Shown: positions 45,004-56,129 of the stretch, piece after piece
Position numbering within the stretch: the stretch's first letter is position 1
Layout of the letters: the number at the start of each line of letters is the position of its first letter
From: Cyprinodon diabolis
Taxonomy: Eukaryota; Chordata; Actinopteri; Cyprinodontiformes; Cyprinodontidae
Direction: 5' to 3'
Assembly: GCA_030533445.1 (NCBI GenBank)
Contig: CM060072.1
Location: 19,843,767-19,907,766, forward strand
DNA length: 64,000 nucleotides
The notes under the pieces: model-generated
Seen by the model: only the letters and a program-made list of their open reading frames with translations
The model's database searches: none
What the model was told of the DNA's origin: nothing
Made by a program: the position numbers and the translations under genes

Positions 45004-47030
45004 AAACAAAATTTTCAACTGTTACTCTAACTGAATATAGCAAATTGAGATTTGTTTGTGTGTGTTAATTTTTTTAATGTGCTCCTCTCTCTGAATTACC
45101 TTTATTCTTGAAATTTGTTAAACATGATGAAAAGAAAGCAAAAAAGTTATCTTTACACTAACAACAAAATTAAAGGCCTTTATTATTGTCAACACAACGA
45201 ACAATTTAAATATAAAAATTGACATTGACGTTTGGTTTTTCTTATGTTTCTACAACTTGGCACTCAATTTTTCTCACAACTTATATTTCCCTTTATTTAT
45301 GTAAACACAATTATTGCAACAAAGGAGATGTAATGGAAACTGTGGTGAGAGATGTAGTGGGTAGATCCCCATCTTAACTGCTGTTTAGGACGTGATACAA
45401 CCTTCTGCATTTTAAAAAGCTTGAACAAACACTTTTTTATACCAGGGAAATTCCTACCAAAGTTTGCGTCTACAAAGACTTTAGTAGCCTACAGGACCTC
45501 CCATGTATTGTGTATTCTGATATATTTTTTTACTTTTTAAATTAAAGGCACGTTTTTTATTTGTGGTTCTTATTTAATTCTTTATACACCATGATGAGCC
45601 CATATTTTTTACAGGAAGCCAGAAAGCCCCTAAGTTAACGTCAGCATGCAGTGAGAAAACTCTGGACATTCAGCAGCCACCTGGTGGGGCTGTGGGTGAG
45701 ATGAAGTGGATGCTACTGCAGAAAGAAACACCATGGTCTTCTATTCCCCCCTGAAATCTGTAACAGTATATATCCTCCAATGATAAAAATACAGTGTATA
45801 CTTTAAACCTATTTATCTTTTGTTTTGTTACAAAGATGGCTTTTAATGTATTTTAAGATGATTGTATTGAAACATAAAGTGGAACATCATTGTAAAGCAA
45901 GCATGATACTCTTTTTGTTATTATTTACATACGGAAATATGAAAAGGATGATGTGCTTCTGTATTTATTTACCTCAGTTCAAATATGCCAGAGGAATAAT
46001 TGTCTAAGTAAAGAGGCACCTTGAGAGACTGAACTGGAAAAAGACTGCTATGAATTATTCACCACTATGTGTTGGTTTAAACTCAAGAAATCCCCAAAAT
46101 AAACATTAAAAATCATGACTTTAGGTAGCTTAAGGGGTATGAATACTTTTTCAAAGCACATTCTATATGTATTGACACCCGAAAATGTCAGGTTTTTATT
46201 GGTGTGGGGAACCCAAAACAAACAACAAGACCTGTGGCACACGGAGTTAAGCACTGGATGTTTTATCAAAACATGAGAGTAAAACTTTTTTTCTGTAAAT
46301 GTTTTATATTTAATGATAATGTCCTTGTTGTGTTCCTTTAGTGTGTCTGTCTGTCCAACAGGCAACAACACAACACAAAGGCCTGGGAGGATGGTAGGTA
46401 CTTAAAAATTTGTTTTCACATGCATGTCAGACAAATCAAATGTGCCACCGTGAAACAGATTATCCCACAAACACAACTACAAAAACTTAAATATCACTTT
46501 GAAATCTGAAGGATTTTTTAGACTAACAGATGAGACATACAGTTAGTCAAGCTGTCAACTTTTTTTATTACTTAAATATGTATGTCAGTGTATGTAAGAT
46601 ACCTATATGTAAAAAGAATCAGAAATTTAGTTTTTAGATCTCTATTTTCTAATTGAATATTTTTCTATATCTGACTTTTTTAGATTTTTAGAATGCAGTT
46701 TCTGTTCAACTTAGAATGATAAATTATGTACATGTCGCTAGACATGTCAGACAGAGAGTATAGTAATAAATAAGACAAGTGTCAGAGGGTGAGGATGTGA
46801 AAAGGTTACATTAGATCTAGTGCATATAAGCTAACTGCAGTACATTACATATCCATTGAATCTTTCCGCATATTCCTGTTAAAAACATAATCCGCAAATC
46901 CTAGTTATATAATAATATCTTATGCTTCTTTGAGGATGCTACTGTACAACTGGCAAGCAGAACAACTTTGGCATGTTACAGGGCTACCATCACAAATAGG
47001 CACTGCCCTGGTAAACGAAATAATGAATAT
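45004..47030. other. Intergenic, no coding features
   Basis: No exon seen. About 46130-46160 (GGGGTATGAATACTTTTTCA) resembles degraded Tc1-type terminal sequence. Confidence 0.5.
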
Positions 47031-47032
47031 AT

Positions 47033-47213
47033 CGATCCATCCATCTATCCGTCCGTCCGTCCGTCCGTACATACGTACATACATACATACATACATACAT
47101 ACATACATACATACATACATACATACATACATAAATACATACATACTGTACATAAATACATACATACATACATACATACATACATACATACATACATACA
47201 TACATACATACCA
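47033..47213. repeat. Composite tetranucleotide array
   Basis: CATC units pass into CCGT units and then a long ACAT array with one interruption (ACTGTACATAAAT around 47147-47157). The array stays open in several frames on both strands because of its period, producing false tyrosine/histidine or cysteine/methionine-rich frames. Confidence 0.95.
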
Positions 47214-48006
47214 AAAGCAATACTATTTTACAGGGTAATCTGCGATGGAATGGCCCAAATCAAAAATTCATAAGTTAGAGTAGTTCACTCAATGTCTAGA
47301 CTTATATCTGACTGAAAATATTATATAATGCATGAATCTGACTGAGCTTGAGCTATTAAGAAAAAAAAAATCCTGTACAAGATGGTGGCCAGTACATTTC
47401 CCAAAACTCTAAGCTAAGCTCTATACTGAAGAAAAAAGTTTGGTTTACAATATATATGTTCACACTTGATTTAGGTTTAACTTCGTGTTGAGATCAACTT
47501 GAGCCTTGTTCTATTATTGCACGTTTATGGAGTGAATTAGAACCCAGGCTTTACTGAAGAGCAGTTAAATGTTTAATACCAGTAGTTTAAAGGGGACAAA
47601 ACAGGGTAACTCCCTTGACAAGTAAACAGTAAATTATTTAGCCAAGGTATAGCCACATCCTCACAAACATATTTTCTTCTTAGCTAAATGAGTCAACAAT
47701 TACCCCAAAGATAGAAGGAAGATCGGGTTGGCTGGTGTGAAATAACTTACCATAGGATCTCAAAGACATACAAAACAAACCAAAGCTGATATCTAGAAAA
47801 CTTATAATAAGGAGGATGTGAATGCCCATGTTTTTGATCACATTCAATCATTCCATCTAGACCCTGAAAGTGTAAGATAGATGACTGGAATGCTTTTAAA
47901 CCTTTAAGAGAAAAGCAAACAACCCACAGCAAAGGAAGCCCATCAACCCACTGCAAAGCAAGCAAACACTCCTCTCTCTTTATCCTTCATCTCCTCATAT
48001 TCCATC
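47214..48006. other. Intergenic, no features
   Basis: No exon, RNA gene or recognisable repeat seen. Confidence 0.5.
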
Positions 48007-48245
48007 CTCGGGAGTGTTGGCCTAGTGGTTAGAGCAGTGCACTTCTGCTCTGACAAGGATGTAATTACCCGGTTCAATCCCCACAGCCTGCACACTGGCT
48101 CCCTGAGCAAGACCCTTAACCCCACACTGCTCCTTGGACGCCGCACAATAGCAGCTCACTGCTCCCCAAGGGGATGATTTAAATGCAGACAGTGAATTTC
48201 CCCATTCTGGGACAATGAATGGATTTACATTTTTATAATCCACTT
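48007..48245 (+). repeat. tRNA-derived SINE
   Basis: It has an A-box-like TGGCCTAGTGGTTAGAG and a B-box-like GGTTCAATCCC at the expected spacing, followed by a body with CTGAGCAAGACCCTTAACCC and CACTGCTCC, and an AT-rich 3' end. A related copy on the other strand is at 60527-60740. Confidence 0.8.
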
Positions 48246-49324
48246 GCCTGTAATTTGGTTTTCTTTGTGTTTGCATACTTTTTGTTTTGTTCTACAAAGT
48301 CTCTATATTAGTAATAACTTTTACTTCCTCATTTATTTCTTTGTTTCTGTTTCCTGTGTTTCTAGTTCATCTCCTTTGGTCACCATTGGCCCTTTCCCTT
48401 TGTTTATTAGTTTCTTTGTGTCTTGTTTCAGCTCCCCTTGTGTTAGACTTCTTTCATTTGCCCCCTGGTTACCTTCAGCCTCAGCTGAAAAAAAACCCAC
48501 GCATGCCAGAAAAAATATTTAGGCCTAATTTGAGGTGTATAAATATTCATACATTTTAAAGTTTGTCACAATTTGTGCTATTACAAGATTAGAAATAATA
48601 TATTTTGAAGCGACTAGCATGCATTGCCTGAATTTGAGGAGAGCATTTCTAATCATACTGACGTCTCATAGACCTTAACATTAGAACTACATTCAGCCAG
48701 TTCCATTCAAAAGCAAACACATAAAGTATTTATACAGACTGGTGGGCAACTTCGGCCTTAGTGCCACATCGACATGTAACAGGACTAACCTTAATATGAA
48801 GCAACAAACTTTTGTAATGCAAGAAAACTGATCTTTATACTGAGCCACATTCATCCAAAAAGTTATCTAACTCTTCTTTGACAGCCTTAGAATTTTTTTG
48901 AGAACATTAGTGAGCAAACAGCATTATGAGAAAAAATAAAGAATGAATGAATAAATCTATCTCAGAGAATCCTGTAAAGGTAAATGTTTAACACATACAA
49001 ATATCACATATAATTATTAAAATATGTATAATTACATGTATAACTTACTGTTTATTACTAAAAAGAGTTATTAAAAAAATAAACTTATACATTAGCCTGT
49101 AACTACAAATCTTTATTCATACAAGTACTACCAATAGCCTGCACAACAAAAATTATTATAAAAATGTCTATACAATCATAAATATCCAATTAATATATTA
49201 ACTTCCAAGCCCTTGTAGTTGTAACCTAAGTGAATATGAAACGATTGAGAGGTCTGTCATCTCCCCCTACTGTCACTTGCAAGTTTCTGTGCCATCAACC
49301 CAGTGTCAGTGTCATTGCTCTGTT
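48246..49324. other. Intergenic, no features
   Basis: AT-rich; no exon or intact element recognised. Confidence 0.5.
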
Positions 49325-49530
49325 CTTGCTTAAATCAAGAAAAATTTATTGTCATTGTCAAAAAAAGGCAACGAAATTGTGTTTGGGGTAAAATACTTAG
49401 TAGCAGCACGTTCCAAGTAAAGTGCACAAGAGGTAAAAGTGACACCAGTGCTTGACCCCCCCAGCCCCCCCCCCCCCTCTATCCCACTTAAAGTGCACCA
49501 AAGATTATTAAGTGCCATAATGCTTGCCCA

Positions 49531-49549
49531 ACACACACACACACACACA
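49531..49549. repeat. (CA)n microsatellite in the LINE 3' UTR
   Basis: About nine CA units on the plus strand. Confidence 0.9.
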
Positions 49550-49636
49550 GGACAAATACACAGCTCCCCAACCAGACTATAATAAGGGAGCCCTAGTGAA
49601 TAAGGCAAAACATTCAGAATTTAGGCAGTCCGTTCC

Positions 49637-50990
49637 TCAAAAGTCCTGTGAGTTCAAAAGTCTTATGGCCTGGTGGTATAAGCTGTTGGCCAGTCTTTTG
49701 GTCCGGCTCTGAAGGGACCTGTACCTTTTACCTGAGGGTAGAAGTTGGAACAAGTGATGGGCAGGATGATGGCTGTCACGCATGATGTTCTGCACTCTCC
49801 GTAGACAGCGTGTGGTGTAGATGGAACTAATCTCTGGGAGAGGCATTCCAGTGAATTTCCCTGCTGTTTTCACCACACGCTGGAGTGCCTGCTGGTCCGC
49901 TTTGGAGGAGCTAGAGAACCACACTAGGAACCCATAAGTCAGAACACTGCTGATGGCACAGTTGTAAAAGTTCACCAGCAGTGGCCTGGGGATGTGGTAG
50001 CTCCTCAGCTTCCTCAGGTAGAAAAGGCGCTGCTGGGCCTTCCCAACAGCAGAGGCGATGTGAGTGCCCCAAGACAGGTCCTCCGCCAAGGTCACCCCTA
50101 GGAATTTAAAAGTACTGACCCTCTCCACCACCTCTGAACTGATGGAGAGGGGTTTGTGCTTTTTAGGCTGTTTTTTCCTAAAGTCCACAATCATTTCCTT
50201 GGTCTTTTTGGTGTTAAGAGCAAGGTTGTTGCTGTCACACCATGATGCCAGATGTTGCACCTCTGTCCTGTAGTCCCTCTCATCGTTGTTGGTGATGAGG
50301 CCCAGGACGGTGGTATCGTCAGCGAATTTGACGATCAGGTTGGAGGGAGAAGAGGCAGAGCAGTCATGTGTGAACAGGGTGTAGAGCAGAGGGCTTAAAA
50401 CACACCCCTGGGGCGCGCCGGTGTTTATGGAAAGAGTGGAGGAGATGTTGTTGCCCACTCTGACCCTCTGTGTACGATTGGTGAGGAAGTCCACAGTCCA
50501 GTTGCACAGGGTGGTGTTGAGTCCCAGTTGGTGAAGTTTGTGGCGGAGTTTGTAGGGCCGAATGGTGTTGAATGCTGAACTGTAGTCCACAAAGAGGAGG
50601 CGAGCATAGGTGTTTTGGTGCTCCAGATGCTCCAGCAGTGTGTGGAGCACGATGGCGATGGCGTCCTCTGTGGAGCGGTTTTCCCTGTAGGCAAACTGGT
50701 GTGAGTCGTGTGATGGTGGAGTTGCGGCTTTGATGTGCTTTATGACCAGTCTCTCCATGCACTTGGCGGGGATGGGAGTGAGTGCCACAGGCCTGTAGTC
50801 ATTAAGGCCTGTGACATGGGACTGTTTGGGAAGGGGGACTATTGTGGCGGCTTTGAAGCAGGCTGGTACCCATGAGGTGGACAGCGAGATGTTGTAGATG
50901 GAGGTAAGGACGTCTTTGAGTTCAGCAGCGCAGTCTTTGAGCACCCGGCCCGATACACCGTCCGGCCCGACTTGATGCCCCTCCTCAGCG
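49637..50990 (-). pseudogene. L2-like LINE reverse transcriptase
   Basis: The 435-aa open frame (50944-49637) extends upstream in the same frame through GPDGVSGR to about 50980. Motifs are NDYRPVALTPIPAKCMERLV, FVDYSSAFNTIRP, NTGAPQGCVLSPLLYTLFTH, the catalytic KFADDTTVLGL and TKEMIVDFR. The C-terminus continues through FKFLGVTLAEDLSW to the stop. Just upstream an internal deletion fuses RRGIKSG to the RT start, removing the linker that related elements have. This and an upstream nonsense codon make it inactive. Confidence 0.9.
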
Positions 50991-51036
50991 CAGTCCTGGC
51001 CCTGCTGTATGCCTCATGGTCACCAGACCTAAAAGC

Positions 51037-51747
51037 TGTCATGATGGGTTTAAGGTTCTTAGCCCACATGCAGAACACAATGGAGGCTGGGTAAAAGTTA
51101 AACAAAGTTTATTGAATGTTTCACAATTCACAAGATAATGTACTGGGTCAGGAACTGGTCCGGGCTGGTTCACTGAAGTCTGCAGGGATGATAGTTTGAT
51201 TAGAAGGCAGGCAGATGAGTATGAGTCTTTGATAATTCAGGATTATACCTTGACTGAATCCGGGCTTCTCTTAGAGAGAGAGGGAACCGTTGGGTCCAGA
51301 GACTGTTTGATCAGCAGAGTTCAAGAGCAGCTGCAGCGTCTAGCTTCTGACTTTAATGGCAGACCTTGATCAGAGTTTCCAGCTCTTAACTAAGAGCAGC
51401 AGGGGAATCCACATAGGAATCTTCAGGTTAGGCTCTCCAGGGCAGATTGGCAGGTTAAGCTCATCCAGAGCTTCAGGCTAGAGACAGGTTTCCTGTGAGG
51501 CAAAAACAGAAGAGAGTTAGAATCTGATCTCTCTCAAGAAACAGCTAAGATTCTTTCAGTTTCAAGGCTCAGGATGCTAACCAAACTAAGGTCAACACTG
51601 CGGCGTCGAAGCAAGGTCTGGCAGCTGATTATAAAGGGGAGGTCTCCTGATGAGTAGATGCGTCTCAGGTGTGCTGGAAGGCTCCAGCTCCAGGAGACCC
51701 ACGGCGCACTCTGCTGGAGGAAGGTGGTACAGCTCCAGATCCCAACA
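51037..51747 (-). repeat. Gypsy 3' LTR
   Basis: 711 bp, same termini and same length as the 5' LTR, three substitutions apart (about 0.4 percent). Confidence 0.95.
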
Positions 51748-51764
51748 GTACCCCCCTCTCAACG
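51748..51764 (-). promoter_or_regulatory. Gypsy polypurine tract
   Basis: The minus strand reads TGAGAGGGGGGTAC directly before the 3' LTR. It overlaps the pol stop codon (TGA, 51761-51759). Confidence 0.7.
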
Positions 51765-54700
51765 ACCGCTTGGCGGTCCAGAAGATGTCGACGGGAGGGA
51801 GCTCTCATATTCCTCGATCAGGGAAGGATCGAGGATATAAGAGCCAGGACCCCATGTGCGGTCCTCCGGACCGTAGCCCTCCCAATCGACGAGGTACTGC
51901 CAACCACGACCTCGCCGACGGGAGTCCACGATCCGGCGGACGGTGAAGGCAGGATGTCCATCGATGTCCCGGGCGGGTGGAGGGGAGTCGGATGGAGGGC
52001 ACAGGGGGCTAGAAACAACTGGTTTAATCTGGGAGACATGGAACGTGGGATGGATGCGGAGACTCAGAGGAAGGTGCAGATGTACAGCAGAGGGGTTGAT
52101 GATCTGGGCAACCTTGTATGGACCAATGAACCGGGGGGACAGTTTCCGAGACATCCCCTTGAGGGGAATGTCTCGTGTGGACAGCCATACCTCTTGGCCT
52201 ATGGAGTAGTCAGGGGCCGGGCGTCTCTTGGAGTCAGCGAAGCGTTTAGTAGAGACAGATGAGCGGTTGAGGGTGGCGATGGTGTCCTTCCAGACTCTCT
52301 GACAACGACTTATGTGCTGATGGACTGATCGGACTGAGATCTCTCTGTCTTCTGCTGGGAAAAGTGGAGGCTGATAACCAAGAGATACCTGGAACAGGGA
52401 TAGACCAGTAGAAGCAGACTTGAGTGAATTGTGGGCATATTCGATCCAGGTCAGGAACTGACTCCAGTCAGTAGGATTGTTTGAGGTCAGGCAGCGGAGA
52501 GTGGACTCTAGTTGCTGATTCATTCTCTCCGTCTGCCCGTTTGACTGTGGGTGATAACCAGAGGTGAGTGAGGACTTACAGTTTAATGCTGAACAGAAGG
52601 CTTTCCAGACCTGTGAGATGAACTGTGGACCGCGGTCGGAGAGAATTTCTTGTGGGATGCCATGGAGTCGGAAATCATGCTTCACAAGAAGCTGGGCTGT
52701 CTGGAAAGCCGTGGGAAGTTTCCTGAGGGGAATTAAATGACAAGCCTTTGAAAAACGGTCGACGATGGTTAAAATGGTGGACATACCTTTGGAAATCGGG
52801 AGACCAGTGACAAAATCTACAGCAATATGAGACCAGGGACGGGTTGGAACAGGTAGGGGATGCAGCAGACCAGAAGGTGGTTGGTGAGAGGTTTTGTGTC
52901 TGCCGCAGATCGGACATGCCAAAACGTACTCCTTAACGTCCTTGTGTAAGGATGGCCACCAGAAACGTCTTGTAATCAAGGCAATCGTTCTGCTCACTCC
53001 AGGATGGGCGGAAAATTTAGCTGCATGCATCCACTGGATCAGACGCGATCTAACGGAAGATGGAACATAGGTTTTATTTGGAGGACCGTTACCTGGATCA
53101 GGTTCAGAGGCTAGGGCAGAGTTGATGAGATCAGTGATCTCCCAGGAAACCACTCCAACAGTACAGGAGGCAGGAAGAACAGGCTCGGGCGTCTCAGGTT
53201 GATCAGCAGAGTAAAGACGAGAGAGAGAATCGGGCTTGACATTCTTGGAACCAGGTCTGTAAGAGATTATGAGATTGAATCGGGAGAAAAACAATGACCA
53301 TCTAGAATGACGTGGATTAGCTTGTTTGGCGGATTGGAGATAGGCCAGGTTCTTGTTGTCTGTCCAGACCAAAACTGGATTCTCGGCCCCCTCGAGCCAG
53401 TGTCTCCACTCCTCCAAGGCGAGTTTGATGGCTAGAAGTTCTCGATCTCCAACATCATAGTTTTGCTCCACTGGTGAGAGTCTACGTGAAAAGAAGGCAC
53501 AAGGATGAATCTTTTGGTCTGAGTCAAATTGTTGAGACAAAACTGCTCCAACACCGGAGTCTGAGGCATCCACCTCTAAGATAAACTCTTTAGAGGGGTC
53601 TGGCTGGATCAGAATGGGAGCTCTAGAAAACAGGTTCTTTAATTTCTCAAAAGCGTTCTGGGCTTCAGGTGTCCATTGAAATGTCTTCTTTACCGAGGTC
53701 AGAGTTGTGAGAGGTAGAGCTGTTTGACTGTAATTCCTTATGAAGCGTCTGTAAAAGTTTGCAAAACCAAGGAATCTCTGAAGCTGTTTGCGGTTTTCAG
53801 GTGTCGGCCAGTCCAGAACTGCCTTTATCTTGTCTTCGGATGGCTTAACCTGCCCGCCCTCAAGCACAAACCCCAAAAAGGAGACAGATGGTTGGTGAAA
53901 TTCGCATTTCTCTGCCTTCAGAAAGAGCTTGTTTTCCAAAAGTCTCTGAAGAACCAGACGGACATGTTTCTTATGCTCTTAGGTTCTTGGAGTAGATCAA
54001 AATATCATCAATGTACACAAAAACGAATACATTCAAAAAATCTCTGAGGACGTCATTGACTAGAGCTTGAAAACAGGCAGGAGCGTTTGTGAGACCAAAA
54101 GGCATGACCAGATAATCAAATTGGCCTAAGGGGGTCTTAAAGGCTGTCTTCCATTCGTCTCCTTCTCTTATCCTAAGGAGGTGATAAGCATTTCTCAAAT
54201 CGAGCTTGGTCAAAACTGTTGCACCCTGAACAGGTTCAAATGCTGATGCCAGTAATGGTAGTGGGTACTTATTTTTGACGGTTATCTGATTTAGGCCTCT
54301 GTAATCTATACAGGGTCGTAGGGAACCATCCTTTTTACCCACAAAAAAGAAACCAGCACCAAGAGGAGAAGAAGATGGACGGATTTACCAGCAGCCAGAG
54401 ACTCATTAATAAATTTCTCCATGGTGTCACGTTCAGGCTTAGAGATGTTATAAAGTCTACTGCTGGGCAGGGGAGCTCCTGGTAATAATTCTATGGCGCA
54501 GTCATATGGTCTGTGAGGTGGAAGAGACATCGCACTGACCTTACTGAAGACTGGTGCCAGATCATGATACTCGGGAGGAACAGAAGTAAGGTCAGGAGAG
54601 TCCATCTCCCCCCTACCTATAGGGAACTGAACAGCAGGGGCTGCAGAACGAAGACATGTCTCGTTACAGGACGTGGGCCAAGACTCAATGTGGCGATCAG

Positions 54701-55097
54701 CCCAGTTGATATGGGGGTTATGTCGTTCCAGCCACTCGAATCCAAGCACCAAGGGGGAGCATGCAGAAGGGAAAACAAAAAAGGTTAATGTCTCACGATG
54801 ATTTCCAGAGATCAACAGTTCTAGAGGTTGTGTTTGATGAGTGACTTGATGGAGTTTCTTTCCATCAATAGCGGATACTCTGAGAGGCTTGGATAACGGA
54901 ACGGTTTCAATCTGTAATTGCTGGACCAGGTTAGAATCAATGAGATTACTCTCACATCCAGAGTCAATGAAAGCAGACAAGGTGAGGTTCTGGTTAGAAA
55001 AAAAAAGTGTAACAGGTAACATCAGATGAGGAGCTTTTTCAGTTTTCAAATGGCCCGTCAGACTCCTCAATTCCTCTGACGGGCCCTGGCTTTTGAC
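51759..55097 (-). pseudogene. Gypsy pol: protease, RT, RNase H, integrase, chromodomain; broken by two frameshifts
   Basis: Pol is in the -1 frame relative to gag, overlapping it by about 31 nt (55067-55097). Segment 1 (to ~54385) has the protease (FIDSGCESNLID) and the pre-RT linker. Segment 2 (~54385-53977) has the RT with [45 protein letters not shown] and the catalytic [13 protein letters not shown]. Segment 3 (~53976-51759) has RNase H ([34 protein letters not shown]), an HHCC integrase ([28 protein letters not shown]; catalytic [29 protein letters not shown]) and a terminal chromodomain ([20 protein letters not shown]). Frameshifts lie near 54385 and 53977. Confidence 0.92.
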
Positions 55098-56129
55098 TTA
55101 GCCGGACATGAAGCTATGAAATGGCCAGTCTCACCACAGTATAGACACAGATTGCCCCTAAATCTTCGTTGTCTTTCCTCAGGGGTTAGCCTTGTGTGTC
55201 CAATCTGCATGGGTTCGGCCTCCGCTCCATCTGAGTGAGAGACTTGGACAGGCACAGAAAGAGTCTGATTTTTAGACTTTGGCTTGGAAACAGGTTCTGT
55301 GGATCCAGAAAAAACAGAAGCAAATATTTAATGCAGGGGCTGACACAGAAACATTCAGACTTCTTTGTCTAGTGTTGTTTCTAGTTCGGAGCCTGTTATC
55401 CAATCTGATGGTTAAACGGATTAAATCCTCCAAACTAGTCGGTTCGTCGATTGTGGCTAGTTCATCCTTGATGTTATCATTTAAGGCCTTAAAATAAGCA
55501 CTTTTGAGTGCACATTCGTTCCAACCAGAGACTGCGGCTTTGACCCGGAAGTCGATGGAGAACTCAGCCACTGTGGAATTTCCCTGTCTTAAATTAAGCA
55601 GGGCTCGAGAGTCAATTCTTTTATCTGAGTCGTGATTAAATACTGGGGAAAATTCTGAAATGAATTCGGAAAAGGTACAAGTGAAACTGGATTCAGAGGA
55701 GAACCTTGCCTGCGCCCATTCAAGGGCTCGTCCAGTGAGTTGAGAAAGAATAAATTATATTTTCTTTCTATCATTCGGAAAACTGCCAGGAGAATGTTCA
55801 AAAAGTAATCGACATTGGAACAAAAATCCCTTACAATCTTTTTGATTACCTGAAAATCTTTCAGGCGGACTGGGATGGAACTCAGGAAGTGACGTCACTG
55901 CCGGTGACCTTGGAGGCGGAAGTGGTTCCGGAAAAGGACGGACTGCAGGCGTAGCGTTAGCACTTCCAAAATAGCCAGTGAAAGTTTGTAAAGTCTGGTT
56001 ATGGTGTTCGACAAAAGCATTCAACTCACGAAGGATTTTGGCTTGACCATGGACTTGAATCTCTAGTTCCTCAAGCCTCCTACGGAGGTGATCTGCTGGG
56101 CTTTGTGTTTGGCCGCAGTGTTCTGTCAT
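55067..56129 (-). pseudogene. Gypsy gag with nonsense codon and frameshift
   Basis: The first ATG (56129) lies in the last six bases of the 5' LTR and opens MTEHCGQTQSPADHLRRRLE, an N-terminal coiled-coil-like segment. A TAA at 55757-55755 interrupts the frame, which continues with sushi-type Gag signatures (LTGRALEWAQARF; FRVKAAVSGWNECALK). A second lesion, in a run of six A at 55309-55314, shifts the frame before the zinc knuckle [14 protein letters not shown] (CX2CX4HX4C). Gag binds the RNA genome and assembles particles in the family; this copy cannot make a full-length product as read. Confidence 0.85.
56113..56122 (-). promoter_or_regulatory. Putative primer-binding site of self-priming type
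   Basis: One nucleotide after the 5' LTR the minus strand reads AACACTGCGG. This is not an evident tRNA 3'-end complement, but it is the exact reverse complement of the LTR sequence expected at the mRNA 5' end (56690-56681; 11 nt complementary in the 3' LTR copy at 51594-51604). That is the arrangement known for Tf1/sushi elements. Confidence 0.65.

Larger units (their letters stand above)
49325..51036 (-). mobile_element. L2-like LINE, 3' part (RT and 3' UTR), separated from its 5' part by the gypsy insertion
   Basis: The minus-strand element ends near 49340 with a fish L2-type terminus (plus-strand AAATTTATTGTCATTGTC). The 3' UTR includes a poly-C run (about 49459-49485) and (CA)n at 49531-49549. 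It continues at 56835 on the far side of the gypsy element: the frame around the break reads RARNRAF, then RSGDHEAYSRA, with the 5-bp duplication AAAGC at both edges. Confidence 0.88.

Noticed and set aside
47033..47213. CRISPR-like or satellite array
   Set aside because: It is a simple 4-bp microsatellite without spacers in a vertebrate genome.
46920..47273. Cysteine/methionine-valine or tyrosine/isoleucine/histidine repeat proteins on both strands
   Set aside because: These are products of translating a tetranucleotide microsatellite whose period keeps several frames open.
51669..52262. 197-aa plus-strand frame across the gypsy LTR and pol end
   Set aside because: It is antisense to integrase and chromodomain coding sequence and has no domain of its own.
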